From NCBI GenBank assembly GCA_020053355.1, contig JAGVNI010000017.1, positions 47,193 to 111,192 of the forward strand: a DNA stretch of 64,000 nucleotides, read 5' to 3'. The notes beneath the pieces are model-generated. The model was not told the DNA's origin, ran no database searches, and worked only from the letters and a program-made list of their open reading frames with translations. Positions 51,101 through 59,540 of the stretch are shown piece after piece; position 1 is the stretch's first letter, and each line of letters starts with the position of its first letter. The translations under genes were made by a program, and so were the position numbers. The DNA is from an archaeon. Lineage in GTDB: Archaea; Micrarchaeota; Micrarchaeia; Anstonellales; Bilamarchaeaceae.

Positions 51101-53285
51101 TATTGTGATGCGCGTTGTTTCCCTCAATCAGGTTGTGGCTGCTATAATTGAACCTGAAGCCGGCATAGTCAAAATTCGCGGTATTGTTGGTGAATGCGCT
51201 GCGGTTGGACTGGTGGGCATAGACGCCGTACGCATACCCGGTAATGACCGGGCAGTTCTTCAGTGTGACATTGGATATCGGCCCGCTCAGCATGATGCCT
51301 GATTTCGCTCCGGCCGTGTCGTTGTTCGTTATACCGAACCCGTTGCAGTCCCAAACCACGTCTGATGCGGTGATTTTCACGCAGGTGAAGTTCAGGACCG
51401 GCGAGCCGCTGTTGGGCGCGCCCACGTAGTCCATGTCCTGCACGAAGGAGCCCGGCCCGCTTATCACCGGGCAGTTGATGGATTCGTTGCCTTCAAGGAT
51501 ACCGAAGTCGCTAAGCGGGCTCACAGACGTGGCCCGGAGGAAATTGGCCCCGATGTCTATCGATGCCGGGACCTTGGACCATCCGGTCGAATTGTATTTG
51601 TATATCGTGAAGTTCGTTTCCGGGTGCCCTGAGGATTCCGAATCAAGCCAGTGCCATGCGATTGCGTCCAGCACGACCGTCCCGCTTAGCACGCTGATGT
51701 TCACGAACTTGCCGAAGGGGGTGAACGGCGGTGAGGGGGGCGTGCCGGTCCAATTGAACGAATAGGAGGAGAAGCTCGACAGGCTGTCGTTCAAGGACAG
51801 GTTAGCGTAATCCGTAAGGCTCCCGGCCGGGCTGTCGATAATCGCATTTGTAAGGCGGAGGTTTGCAAACTGCAGCCCTTCGAACACAATTGCCTGGCCG
51901 CTGTTGTTGGATAGATAGGTCTGGTTGATGACACCAATGTCCGATGCAGAGTAGCCGCTCATGGAAATCCCCCGCCCGCCGTTGTTGAAGATGCGGCACT
52001 GCGTGACGTTTATCAGGTTGGAGAGGGCTGCGTTCACCCCATCCTGCCCGTTGCCGGATATCGTGTTATTGAAGACGTTGGAATACGCGGCGTAGTTGTA
52101 AAGGAACACGCCGTGGCCCGTGTTGTTGGAAATCGTGTTGTTCGCGATAATGGACTGGTAGAATAGCGAGGTCGAACTGGCTCCGACAAGGTATATCCCA
52201 TGCGATGAATAGTTCTGGATTGTGTTGTTGGTTATTTGGTCGTAATAGCTCCGGCCTGACATGAATATGCCGTAGGATGTGCCGCCATGGAGGGCGTTGT
52301 TCCGCAAAGTGGTGTAGTTGGTCTCGGACATCTCGATTCCCGTGGATGAATTGGATACCGAGTTGTTGACGATATTCGAATATGTCATCTGCTGAGTGAG
52401 CATTCCCCGCGCGCCGCAGACGTTGATGGTGTTGTTCGCGATTGTTGCGTTCCGGCAGGTATCGAAACGGCTGCAGTCCTGCGTGATGTTGTATACGTTG
52501 TTTTCAGCTATGGTTGTGTTCTCGCTCCGGTCCAGGAGGATGCCGGGGCCTGTGCTGCCAAAAAGGTAGTTGTTCCGGACGACCATGCCGCTCGAGTTCG
52601 TGCCATAGATTGGGGCGCCGTTCACGTTCCATATGGTGTTGTTGGAGATTGTGTTGTTGAAATTGCCGGCAACAGGGGTGACGAAATTGCTTTCTATGCC
52701 GTACCTGCTGCTGGAGCCGGTGCCATTGATGTTGAATATGATATTGTTGGAAATGACATTATTGTGCGAGCCGATGTTCAGGAAAATGCCGGCCTGCTGA
52801 AGGCCCGTTCCAGTAGTGCGAATATCGCTGATGCTATTGCCGCTGATATTGCCGTTAGAGCAGTTGATAAGTGCAATTCCGTAGGAGCCGCTTGTCGTGG
52901 TGTTGAATATCGTAACGTTCTCGACTGTCAGCCCGGTTACGTTCCTCGCGTATATCGGAAAGCCAAAGCGAGAAATGCGCGGGCAGTTCCTTATGGTGAT
53001 GTTGGAAAGGACAGTGCTGTTCGTAGTGCCTATCACCAGGATGCCGTATCGCTGGCTGGAGGTCAGGTTCGAATCGATTAGGAAGCCGTTGCAGTCTAAG
53101 ACCACGTCCGAAGAGGAAATTTTAATGCATGTGAAAAATGCCCCGCCCAGGGGGGATATGCTGATGTTGGCTCCGTATGTGTCGCCATCCAGGGAATATG
53201 CGCCTGGAGACGAGAATTCCCGGCAGACTGCGTACGAAACTCCAGCTGCCAATATGAACATGATGAGGATAACGACTGCCCGCAT
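48114..53285 (-). CDS. Giant secreted protein with three parallel beta-helix/sandwich modules
   Basis: 1723 aa from the ATG at 53285, chosen because it starts a signal peptide (MRAVVILIMFILAAGVSYA); the open frame runs 850 bases further upstream, but only as antisense of the next genes. Three modules of about 585, 445 and 460 residues follow (start about 18, 601, 1045). Each opens with a C-P/R...SPG....Y block and a conserved S-D-V-V-x-D-C-N-G segment, runs through many N-N-T-I / NNT right-handed beta-helix turns (NosD/pectate-lyase-like), and ends in a domain with A-W-H-W-L-D-S-E. A last domain (1505-1723) has no transmembrane anchor. Many N-x-S/T sequons suggest glycosylation. Probably cell-surface, with a carbohydrate-binding or structural role. 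Confidence 0.88.
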   Translation of the reverse strand: MRAVVILIMFILAAGVSYAVCREFSSPGAYSLDGDTYGANISISPLGGAFFTCIKISSSDVVLDCNGFLIDSNLTSSQRYGILVIGTTNSTVLSNITIRNCPRISRFGFPIYARNVTGLTVENVTIFNTTTSGSYGIALINCSNGNISGNSISDIRTTGTGLQQAGIFLNIGSHNNVISNNIIFNINGTGSSSRYGIESNFVTPVAGNFNNTISNNTIWNVNGAPIYGTNSSGMVVRNNYLFGSTGPGILLDRSENTTIAENNVYNITQDCSRFDTCRNATIANNTINVCGARGMLTQQMTYSNIVNNSVSNSSTGIEMSETNYTTLRNNALHGGTSYGIFMSGRSYYDQITNNTIQNYSSHGIYLVGASSTSLFYQSIIANNTISNNTGHGVFLYNYAAYSNVFNNTISGNGQDGVNAALSNLINVTQCRIFNNGGRGISMSGYSASDIGVINQTYLSNNSGQAIVFEGLQFANLRLTNAIIDSPAGSLTDYANLSLNDSLSSFSSYSFNWTGTPPSPPFTPFGKFVNISVLSGTVVLDAIAWHWLDSESSGHPETNFTIYKYNSTGWSKVPASIDIGANFLRATSVSPLSDFGILEGNESINCPVISGPGSFVQDMDYVGAPNSGSPVLNFTCVKITASDVVWDCNGFGITNNDTAGAKSGIMLSGPISNVTLKNCPVITGYAYGVYAHQSNRSAFTNNTANFDYAGFRFNYSSHNLIEGNNAHHNTQSGFELSNSYNNTIVGNNASNATSWGGIYLNYASNSTLANNTAFGNGASAIRIASSTNCTITNNTAYNNSFNSAFVGAIYLQNAARNRFIGNAVFNNTVGFWLDLSSDNNSFMNNSAYNNSQDGFRLNLFTTLNMGNNLSNNEIYNNANYGVNVMNSNRTFLSGDHFYNNGIDLFINHTTAQRVFNLSSVIFDSPPGNFTNYTNISVNDSSGTGTNNRYYFMWSSQPAALPPARTSFAGKFLTITRVSGANTLDRVAWHWLDSELNGTNDESRFMLYQYYGGWSSALNSSPDTSSNTLSLSSYNPNGIYGILEDTSIACPVYTSPGIYSLNQSYSGATNPASEIYFGALACIKIGSSDVVLDCNGYNITNDGTPDTTMGIVLNGSLANVTVKNCPNVSSYSYGIYAYDSNGGAFENITITNSSANGLTLDVANSNAISSMSFIDNNNALQFWSSGMNNLSSLAFDGNINGLQVFYSSNNNFTDLDFTGQSDSDDQIEFGDTSGNYLRNIHVSAAADIGFDGVAYFSSTVSDVFDNLTIDGAPTYGISLSNATGLTVQNSLINSTDIGIYLYSISTDNKFINTTISGSSSEGVYLSESSGNEFSNVTIYGTGYEGFFSYDSSPIIRNCHFFSNNPDLVMNTYAYQPSLTMEGTIFDNPAGDYQNFTNLSINDTLDNDEYYAIFWAQNASPMPADYVSFGNKFVNITPSGGSPSSIDTLVWSWLDSELGGYDETRFAIFRFNGTWAPLPSTLDAGANTLAISNLDAFSQFGPLENQTAEENITGQQVELFGVNVTNQSLPRWEGSSYAGNATTAPGNLTMANISASMLTDHWAAYFGNISTMDIILGDNASVLVYSWIWDASNDSVLCVSTNSSVHTFEAFPGKRANVDSAWSFDAAASDSANNTFTGTNCTLDLGASSISDMDYADTGYPGGFRTCLLKMAISPIKDPMLFCTKTISNSTLWNDETGDFELLVPTPYAPGPNGYETYYFYMASPG

Positions 53286-53381
53286 GAGTGGGATACTCTC
53301 GTATGATTTATATGCGTTTCCCGAAGCCGCCCGTGCGGCGGCATGAGAATGATTTAAAACGCTGGGAAAGGAGAGGACAAT

Positions 53382-53948
53382 ATGGAAAAGGTGGCGGAGT
53401 ATATTTTCGAGGCGGGAATGCTCAAGCGCGTGAAACGGAGCGGGTGGTGGGCCGAGAAGGTCGAAAGCCCCGAAAGCGTGGCCGAGCATTCGTTCCGCAC
53501 AGGAGTCGTGGCATTTGTGCTTGCGAAAATGGAAGGCCTGGATGATGCGGAAGCGAACCGGCTCTGCACCGCAGCGGTCTTCCATGACATGCACGAGGCG
53601 CGCCTGGGCGACATGCACAAGATAACGGCGAGGTATATCGAGATGAAGAGGGAGCTTGAGCGCAGGGTTGAAAGCGAGCAGGCTGCAGGGATGCCGCCGC
53701 CGGTCCGGAAATCGGTGCTCGGGGCGCTCGATTTGACGGATAAGGAACGGACGATTCTCAAGGACGCGGATTATCTGGAATGCGCATTCCAGGCCAAGGA
53801 ATACCTGGACATCGGGTATAAGGGCGCGCAGACGTGGATAGACAACATCGGGGAACGCCTCAAGACGAAAAGCGCGAAGCGCCTCCATGCGAAGATGAAG
53901 GCGATGGACTCGAACTGCTGGTGGAAAGGGCTCAAGAAGCTGGATTAG
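53382..53948 (+). CDS. HD-domain hydrolase (YfbR/HDDC2-like 5'-deoxynucleotidase)
   Basis: 188 aa. VAEHSFRTGVVAFVLA (first His) and AAVFHDMHEARLGD (HD pair) plus DADYLECAFQA give the complete HD metal site. YfbR and HDDC2 proteins dephosphorylate 5'-deoxynucleotides and dNMPs; the length and motif spacing fit. It is the first of two plus-strand genes with the DRG GTPase, which begins 45 bases after its stop. Confidence 0.88.
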   Translation: MEKVAEYIFEAGMLKRVKRSGWWAEKVESPESVAEHSFRTGVVAFVLAKMEGLDDAEANRLCTAAVFHDMHEARLGDMHKITARYIEMKRELERRVESEQAAGMPPPVRKSVLGALDLTDKERTILKDADYLECAFQAKEYLDIGYKGAQTWIDNIGERLKTKSAKRLHAKMKAMDSNCWWKGLKKLD

Positions 53949-53993
53949 GGCATATTTGAAAAACTCACCGGACAAATTAAATAGCTGAATAAG

Positions 53994-55076
53994 ATGGGAC
54001 TCCAGGAGAAACTGAAGGAGCTTGAAGACGAGCTTGCGCGCACGCAGAAGAACAAGGCTACGGAGTACCATATCGGAATCGTCAAGTCGAAAATCGCGCA
54101 GATACGCCGCGAATTGCTGGCGCCGAGAAAGCACGGGGCCAGCGGGGGCGGCTTCGACATCAAGAAAAGCGGCGACGCTACCGTTGCAATCATAGGCCTG
54201 CCGAGTGTCGGCAAGTCCACGCTCCTGAACAAGCTGACGAACGCGGAATCCAAGACGGCCGCGTATGCGTTCACGACGCTAAAATGCATCCCGGGAACGA
54301 TGGATTATCGGAACACCAAGATACAGATTCTCGACCTCCCTGGAATAATCGAAGGCGCAAAGGACGGCAAGGGCAGGGGAAGGGAGGTCATCGCAGTTGC
54401 CCGGAACGCGGACCTTATCCTAATCATGATAGAGGCCAACCACCCAGACCAGCGCCGCATTATCGAGACCGAGCTGTATGGATTCGGCATACGGGTGAAT
54501 GCCAGCCGGCCCCACGTATCGATTGGAAAGGCCATGAAAGGCGGGATAACAATCAACAAAACGACCACCATCACCAAGATAAGCGAGCGGGGCATCCAGG
54601 CAACATTGAACCAGTATAGCATGTTCAACGCGGACGTGATCCTCCACGAGGACATAACCGTGGATGAGTTTATTGATGTCGTGGAAGGGAACCGCGCTTA
54701 CATCCCCGCAGTCTACATCCTGAGCAAGGCGGACCTGGTCAAGACGATGCCGAAGCTGCCCTTCAAGTATGTCCCGATTTCGGCCGAGAAGGGCGGGGGG
54801 ATAGAGGAATTGAAGCGCCAGATATACGAAAAGCTCGACCTCATCCACATATTCACAAAGCGCAAGGGCGAAGCGGCGGACATGGATGAGCCGATGGTCG
54901 TCCGGAGCTGCATAACTGTCGGCGAGGTGTGCGAGAAGCTGCACCGAGACCTCAAGAAGGAGTTCCGCTACGGCCTGGTCTGGGGAAAGAGCGTGAAGCA
55001 CCAGCCGCAGCGCGTCGGCCTGGAGCACATGCTTGAGGACGGCGATATCCTGCAGGTCGTGAAAAGGCAGGGCTGA
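53994..55076 (+). CDS. drg: DRG-family GTPase (OBG/DRG, TGS domain)
   Basis: 360 aa. N-terminal helical domain, then the G domain: IGLPSVGKSTLLNKLTNAESK (G1), AYAFTTLKCIPG (G2), LDLPGIIEGAKDGKGRGREV (G3, with the Gly-rich stretch typical of DRG), LSKADL (G4) and a C-terminal TGS domain (about 290-360). DRG proteins bind translating ribosomes and are present in nearly all archaea and eukaryotes. Confidence 0.95.
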   Translation: MGLQEKLKELEDELARTQKNKATEYHIGIVKSKIAQIRRELLAPRKHGASGGGFDIKKSGDATVAIIGLPSVGKSTLLNKLTNAESKTAAYAFTTLKCIPGTMDYRNTKIQILDLPGIIEGAKDGKGRGREVIAVARNADLILIMIEANHPDQRRIIETELYGFGIRVNASRPHVSIGKAMKGGITINKTTTITKISERGIQATLNQYSMFNADVILHEDITVDEFIDVVEGNRAYIPAVYILSKADLVKTMPKLPFKYVPISAEKGGGIEELKRQIYEKLDLIHIFTKRKGEAADMDEPMVVRSCITVGEVCEKLHRDLKKEFRYGLVWGKSVKHQPQRVGLEHMLEDGDILQVVKRQG

Positions 55077-55112
55077 GCGGGATTATTGCAATATGTTTGA
55101 GGATGTGATTGG

Positions 55113-55706
55113 ATGGAATACCAGGCGAAGAATTTCGACATGCTTTTGGGGATGGAAGGTTTCAGCGAAACACTCCTGAAGAACCATTTCACGCTGTATG
55201 CGGGGTATGTGACTAACACGAACAAGGTGGCGGGCATTCTGATGGCGATGGCCAAGGAGGGCAAGACCGCAGTGCCGGAATATGCCGAACTGAAACGTCG
55301 ATTCGGCTGGGAGTTCAACGGCATGAGGCTGCATGAACTGTATTTCGGCAACATGGCAAAGGGCGGCTCGAAAGCGGATGCGGCAGCTAAACTTTCAAAA
55401 TCGCTCGCGAGCGAGTTCGGCTCTCTGGAGAATTGGGAAATAGACTTCAGGGCAACCGGAGCAATGCGCGGAATCGGCTGGGTAGTCTTATATTACGACC
55501 AAGCTGGAAAGCGGCTCTTCAATATGTGGATAAACGAGCATGATGCCGGGCACCCTTCAGGCTGCTCGCCGCTCCTTGTGATGGACGTCTTCGAGCATGC
55601 ATACATGACAGATTACGGGCTGAAACGGGCGGATTATATCAACGCATTCTTCAAGAACATGGACTGGAAGGAAGCGGAAGCGAGGTTCGCAAAGGTTTCC
55701 GTCTAG
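55113..55706 (+). CDS. sod: Iron/manganese superoxide dismutase
   Basis: 197 aa. Metal ligands are H25 (LLKNHFTLYAGYV), H74 (GMRLHELYFGN), D158 and H162 (MDVFEHAYMTDY), a complete set. The overall length and the GWVVLYYD stretch are normal. The DVFEHAY motif has Phe where most family members have Trp. The FMN reductase gene follows 26 bases later, so the two may form an oxidative-stress unit. Confidence 0.93.
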   Translation: MEYQAKNFDMLLGMEGFSETLLKNHFTLYAGYVTNTNKVAGILMAMAKEGKTAVPEYAELKRRFGWEFNGMRLHELYFGNMAKGGSKADAAAKLSKSLASEFGSLENWEIDFRATGAMRGIGWVVLYYDQAGKRLFNMWINEHDAGHPSGCSPLLVMDVFEHAYMTDYGLKRADYINAFFKNMDWKEAEARFAKVSV

Positions 55707-55732
55707 GCAATCCAGGAAAGAGGGGTGGAACC

Positions 55733-56251
55733 ATGTATGTCCCGATAATCCTCGGAACCGGAAGGGAGGGAAGGCAGTCGGAGAAAGTAGCCCGGTTCAT
55801 CCTCTCCGAGGCGAAGAGTGCAGGTTTTGAAAGCGAGATTCTCGATGTCCGGGATTACCGCCAGATGGCTACGGACAAGACCGTCACGACGCCGCTGGCG
55901 AAAGCGTATTCTGAAAAAATCAGGAAAGCAAGCGGCATCATAATCGTGGCGCCCGAGTATAACCATGGCTATCCGGGCGAGCTGAAGATGATGCTCGATT
56001 TGCTCTACCAGGAATACTTTGGCAAGCCGCTCGGCGTATGCGGCGTGTCCAGCGGGCCCCTCGGCGGGGCAAGGGTGGTCGAGCAGCTGCGCCTTGTGGC
56101 GGTCGAGCTGCGCATGCAGAACATGCGCGAGGCGCTGTATTTCTCATCGGTGCAGGACCAATTCGACGATTCGGGCGCGATAAAGGACAAGGAGGCGTGG
56201 GGACGGAGGACGAAGAAGTTCTTCGAAGAGCTATCTACACGCATCCGCTAA
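55733..56251 (+). CDS. NAD(P)H-dependent FMN reductase (flavodoxin-like)
   Basis: 172 aa. GTGREGRQSEKVARFI is the FMN phosphate loop, IIVAPEYNHGYPGELKMMLD the typical PEYN motif, and VSSGPLGGARVVEQLRLVAVEL follows, as in FMN-dependent azoreductase-like enzymes. It probably reduces quinones or flavin with NADPH. It lies downstream of the SOD gene in the same direction and converges on the membrane protein gene. Confidence 0.9.
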   Translation: MYVPIILGTGREGRQSEKVARFILSEAKSAGFESEILDVRDYRQMATDKTVTTPLAKAYSEKIRKASGIIIVAPEYNHGYPGELKMMLDLLYQEYFGKPLGVCGVSSGPLGGARVVEQLRLVAVELRMQNMREALYFSSVQDQFDDSGAIKDKEAWGRRTKKFFEELSTRIR

Positions 56252-56254
56252 TAC

Positions 56255-57322
56255 CTATTTACCGTCTTCACGGCCGGTTATCTGCTTCCAGAACTCGTAG
56301 TGCGCGGGGCGCCAGACGACTTCTGTTATCGTGCTCAGGAAAGTCGCTATCAGCGCGGCAAACAGGAAGGCAACGGCGTAAAGGATAATTCCGACGAGGG
56401 GAACCGCCAACGCGGCTATCTGCAGGAACATCAGCCCGAAGTATGTAATCCCGGTGAATATCATCAGCGGGATGGATGCCGTGAAATAGAGGACAACGAG
56501 TATCGCGTCGTAGACAAGGACCTCGAAAAAATGCGCGCGCAGGAGCGAGACGGATTTCCTAAGCGCGGCGATGATGCCGAGCCCTTCAATCAGGAACCCG
56601 TACCTCCAGAACTGGGTAAGGAACTGGTAGATGACGCCGGTCACGTAGAAGTAAAGCAGGTAGAAGACGTATGCGAACATGAATAGCGGAAAGAAAGCGA
56701 AGGCGGCCGCTGATGCGTTGAATATGACGACAAATGGCACCGCCAGGATGAGTACGGCCGGAAGCAGGATTATGGTGCGGAGCGAGACGTCCACGAGCAC
56801 GAAACGCAGCGTCTTTCCCTTGACCGCATTCAGTCCCCCAGGCAAACTGAACGGGTCCCGCTTGATTTGCGCCCGCGTCAAGAGGTATGCGGTGTTCTCG
56901 AATGACTGAATGAGCCATAAGACGGCAAGGAAGCCGAGGATGCCCAGGACGCCGACCGACAGGAGCATGATGAGCAGGCCGTTTTCCAGTCCTACCCAGG
57001 GAGTCCAGAGGATAATCCCCACAAGGAGGAGAAGGAGCGCGCCCATAGCTGCGAATTGAAGTATAACACGGATAAGGTTCAGTTTAAGGAGCCGGAAGTA
57101 GAATTCCTTGAAGTTCGCGCATGCGAAGTTCCACCAGTTCTCTAGCGGGATGCGGATTGAATCCTCAAATGCGTCCTTTTTTTCCCCCGGTGGGCTGGAT
57201 ATCGCCATTTCGCCTTTGGCTGCATTGGAAGGAGCGGACTTATCCGCTGCCACCGCCTTTGGCTTGGGCGATTTCGCCCTGGATACTGGTTTTTTCACGA
57301 TTGGACCGCTTGGCTCTGCCAT
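56255..57322 (-). CDS. Multi-pass membrane protein with charged N-terminal extension
   Basis: 355 aa from the ATG at 57322. A TATA box tttaaatattt (57343-57353, minus strand) lies 26 bases before it, so the longer frame starting near 57373 is less likely. The first 55 residues are Lys/Pro/Ala-rich and cytosolic. At least six hydrophobic segments follow (IRVILQFAAMGALLLLLVGI, LIMLLSVGVLGILGFL, LRTIILLPAVLILAVPFVVIF, FPLFMFAYVFYLLYFYV, VLVYDAILVVLYFTASI, LQIAALAVPLVGIILYAV). The AALRKSVSLLRAHFFEVLVYD loop resembles that of the protein at 29535. Function unknown. Confidence 0.75.
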   Translation of the reverse strand: MAEPSGPIVKKPVSRAKSPKPKAVAADKSAPSNAAKGEMAISSPPGEKKDAFEDSIRIPLENWWNFACANFKEFYFRLLKLNLIRVILQFAAMGALLLLLVGIILWTPWVGLENGLLIMLLSVGVLGILGFLAVLWLIQSFENTAYLLTRAQIKRDPFSLPGGLNAVKGKTLRFVLVDVSLRTIILLPAVLILAVPFVVIFNASAAAFAFFPLFMFAYVFYLLYFYVTGVIYQFLTQFWRYGFLIEGLGIIAALRKSVSLLRAHFFEVLVYDAILVVLYFTASIPLMIFTGITYFGLMFLQIAALAVPLVGIILYAVAFLFAALIATFLSTITEVVWRPAHYEFWKQITGREDGK

Positions 57323-57376
57323 GTAATCGTATATTGCACGGGGAAAATATTTAAACCGCCTCGAAGAGAGCATAGC

Positions 57377-57640
57377 ATGGTCACGAAGGAGGAGATTGGC
57401 AAGGTCATCGAATGGTGCGAGAAGATGAAGAAGGAGCGCAACCGCATCTATGTCATCGAGCGCAACCCGTTCCGGGAGGAAATCGACTGGATGAGGAGAT
57501 TCGTCCTAGTCGAGATTGACCGCCCCAAAGAGATGGCGTCCAAGAACAATCTCGTGTACGATTCCATACTCCGGGTGCTTTGGCAGTTCATGAACAATGA
57601 CTGGCGCAGGATTGAGCCGGATTTCAGGATCCAGAAGTGA
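57377..57640 (+). CDS. Hypothetical small charged protein
   Basis: 87 aa. It is polar and rich in Lys, Arg and aromatic residues (VIEWCEKMKKERNRIYVIERNPF, ILRVLWQFMNNDWRRIEPDFRIQ) and has no signal peptide. No family recognised. The gene is divergent from the membrane protein and converges with the TrpY-like gene. Confidence 0.6.
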   Translation: MVTKEEIGKVIEWCEKMKKERNRIYVIERNPFREEIDWMRRFVLVEIDRPKEMASKNNLVYDSILRVLWQFMNNDWRRIEPDFRIQK

Positions 57641-57646
57641 TGCCCG

Positions 57647-58147
57647 TCAACCTATGGAAATCCGCATTATGTTTTTCAGCTCGCGGATTCTTATCAAGGC
57701 CCGGGCCGGCAGCCGCTTTTCCAGCACTATCGTGAGCTTCGGGGAGGGGTAGATGTCCGGGTCGTCGCTCACTATTTGCCGGATGCTTATTTTCGCGTCC
57801 GCGACTATGCCGCTGACTGAACTGACTATCCCAATGGCATGCGGCTCCGCCTCGATCTCAATCACCTCGAAACCGAGATGCTTGGCCACCCCCCGGATGA
57901 ACGCGGTGGGTGCAAGGGACTCGAAAATGCCAAATAGCTCGGGCACATCAGCAATCATGCTGGCAGTTTCAAGCACTACGCGCCGGTCGACATGCAGGGC
58001 GCGTGCTATTTTCACCGGGCTTATCTCGATATTTCCGGAAAAAATCCGCCCTTTTTTATCCACCCGGAGGCCCTGCATGAGCAAAACCTCGGCCACTTTT
58101 TTGCGCATCGGGTAGCGCAGGAACGCATCTTCCAGGATAGGATACAT
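57647..58147 (-). CDS. trpY: TrpY-like transcriptional regulator with ACT domain, divergent from trp operon
   Basis: 166 aa from the ATG at 58147. The N-terminal half is a winged-helix-like domain (FLRYPMRKKVAEVLLMQGL, SPVKIARALHVDRRVVLETASMI). The C-terminal half reads as an ACT-type amino-acid-binding domain (FEVIEIEAEPHAIGIVSSVSGIVADAKISIRQIVSDDPDIYPSPKLTIVLEKRLP). The gene stands back to back with trpE with TGTACA-type boxes between them, the arrangement known from Methanothermobacter trpY. It is likely a tryptophan-responsive repressor of itself and of trpEGDCBA. The family call is by motif and context only. Confidence 0.75.
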   Translation of the reverse strand: MYPILEDAFLRYPMRKKVAEVLLMQGLRVDKKGRIFSGNIEISPVKIARALHVDRRVVLETASMIADVPELFGIFESLAPTAFIRGVAKHLGFEVIEIEAEPHAIGIVSSVSGIVADAKISIRQIVSDDPDIYPSPKLTIVLEKRLPARALIRIRELKNIMRISIG

Positions 58148-58214
58148 AATGTATATTTTTGTACATAAAAGATTTAAATATATCACTTGTGCAAGAAATA
58201 CGGCAGGTGAAAAA
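58148..58214. promoter_or_regulatory. trp operon control region with TGTACA boxes
   Basis: 67 bases, very AT-rich. The perfect palindrome TGTACA is at 58160-58165, and a variant TGTATA at 58150-58155, ten bases (one helical turn) apart. The TATA box TTTAAATATA (58173-58182) serves trpE. The same stretch read in reverse is about 26 bases from the trpY start. TrpY bound at the boxes would block both promoters. A Shine-Dalgarno (GGTGA, 58206-58210) precedes trpE. Confidence 0.68.
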
Positions 58215-59540
58215 ATGATACACAGGAAACTCGACATCACGCTGAACCCTTACCAGCTCTACTCGCTCATCAACAGGGAATACGAATACTCTTTCCTGCT
58301 CGAATCGCTGGAAGGCAAGGAGAAGCTGGCCCGGTTCTCTTTCATCGGATTTGCGCCAAGGTCCATGGTGAGCGCGAGGAAAAAAGTGGTGGATATGGAC
58401 GGGCAGGAACAGGATGCCCCGGTGCCGATTCGGGCGCTTGCCGACGCCATCCCCCGGAAGAAGCTTGAGAAAGAGGGTTTCACGGGGGGCGCGGTGGGAT
58501 ATTTCTCCTACGACTATGTGCGCAACCTCGAGAATATCCCCGAAAAGGCGGAAGACGAATCCGGCTTCCCGGATTTCGAGTTCGGCATCTTCGAGGATTG
58601 CATAGTCTACGACCACCGGGCTAAGTCGGTCCACTACCTTTCGCACGCCGAGGACAGGATGCGCGAAGTGCTCGCGCTCACGAAGGAGGATACGTTCTCC
58701 GGGAGGTTCGAAACAGGAAACGCAAGGCCATCCATGGACAAGGGGCAGTTCGTCAAGGCGGTGGAGGTCGCCAAGGAGAGGATACGCGACGGCGAGATTT
58801 TCCAGGTGGTGCTTTCCCGGAGGTATGCCATCCCTTTCGAGGGAAACCTCCTGAGGTTCTATAATTACCTGAAACAGACCAACCCGTCGCCTTACATGTA
58901 TTTCCTCAGTTTCGGCCAGAAGAGCATCATAGGTTCAAGCCCCGAGAACCTGGTCCGCGTCGAAGGGGAGCGCATAGACAGCTTCGCGACGCTGGCCGGC
59001 ACGATGCCCAGAGGCAGGACGCCGGAGGAGGACAGCATGCTGGAGCATAAGCTGCTAAACGACGCGAAGGAGAGGGCCGAGCACCTCATGCTCGTGGATT
59101 TGACGCGGAACGACGTGGGGAAGGTGGCCGCGGGGGGTTCGGTCTCGGTCCCTGAACTGATGGGGGTGTACAAGTACAGGCACGTGCAGCATATGGGTTC
59201 GCAGGTTTCCGGCACGCTCCGGGAAGGAAAGGACTGCTTCGACGCCTTCGATGCGCTTTTCCCCGCAGGGACTCTCACAGGCGCTCCGAAAGTCAGGGCG
59301 ATGGAGATAATCGAGGAGCTTGAAGGGCAGAGGCGGGGGCCGTATGGCGGGGCGGTCGGGTATTTCTCGTTCAACGGGAACTGCGATTTCGCGATTACCA
59401 TCAGGACGCTGATTGCCCAGCGGAAGAAGGCGTACGTGCAGGCCGGGGCCGGCATAGTCCATGATTCGGTGCCCGAGCGCGAGTATGAAGAGACCGAGCA
59501 CAAGATGCGCGCCCTGATGCAGGCGCTGGAGGCGGGATGA
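58215..59540 (+). CDS. trpE: Anthranilate synthase component I (TrpE)
   Basis: 441 aa from the ATG at 58215. The feedback site LLES (residues 28-31, FLLESLEGKEK) is intact, so inhibition by tryptophan is expected. Chorismate-binding motifs include QVVLSRRY, PSPYMYFLSF, IIGSSPENLVRVEG, LAGTMPRGRTPEEDS, MLVDLTRNDVGKVA and GAPKVRAMEIIEELE. It makes anthranilate from chorismate with ammonia from TrpG. First gene of the operon; the stop overlaps trpG (ATGA). Confidence 0.96.
   Translation: MIHRKLDITLNPYQLYSLINREYEYSFLLESLEGKEKLARFSFIGFAPRSMVSARKKVVDMDGQEQDAPVPIRALADAIPRKKLEKEGFTGGAVGYFSYDYVRNLENIPEKAEDESGFPDFEFGIFEDCIVYDHRAKSVHYLSHAEDRMREVLALTKEDTFSGRFETGNARPSMDKGQFVKAVEVAKERIRDGEIFQVVLSRRYAIPFEGNLLRFYNYLKQTNPSPYMYFLSFGQKSIIGSSPENLVRVEGERIDSFATLAGTMPRGRTPEEDSMLEHKLLNDAKERAEHLMLVDLTRNDVGKVAAGGSVSVPELMGVYKYRHVQHMGSQVSGTLREGKDCFDAFDALFPAGTLTGAPKVRAMEIIEELEGQRRGPYGGAVGYFSFNGNCDFAITIRTLIAQRKKAYVQAGAGIVHDSVPEREYEETEHKMRALMQALEAG

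Noticed and set aside
53286..54134. Upstream extension of the giant beta-helix reading frame
   Set aside because: It runs antisense through the HD-hydrolase gene and the start of the DRG gene, and the signal peptide begins at 53285; the extension is an uninterrupted shadow frame in GC-rich DNA.
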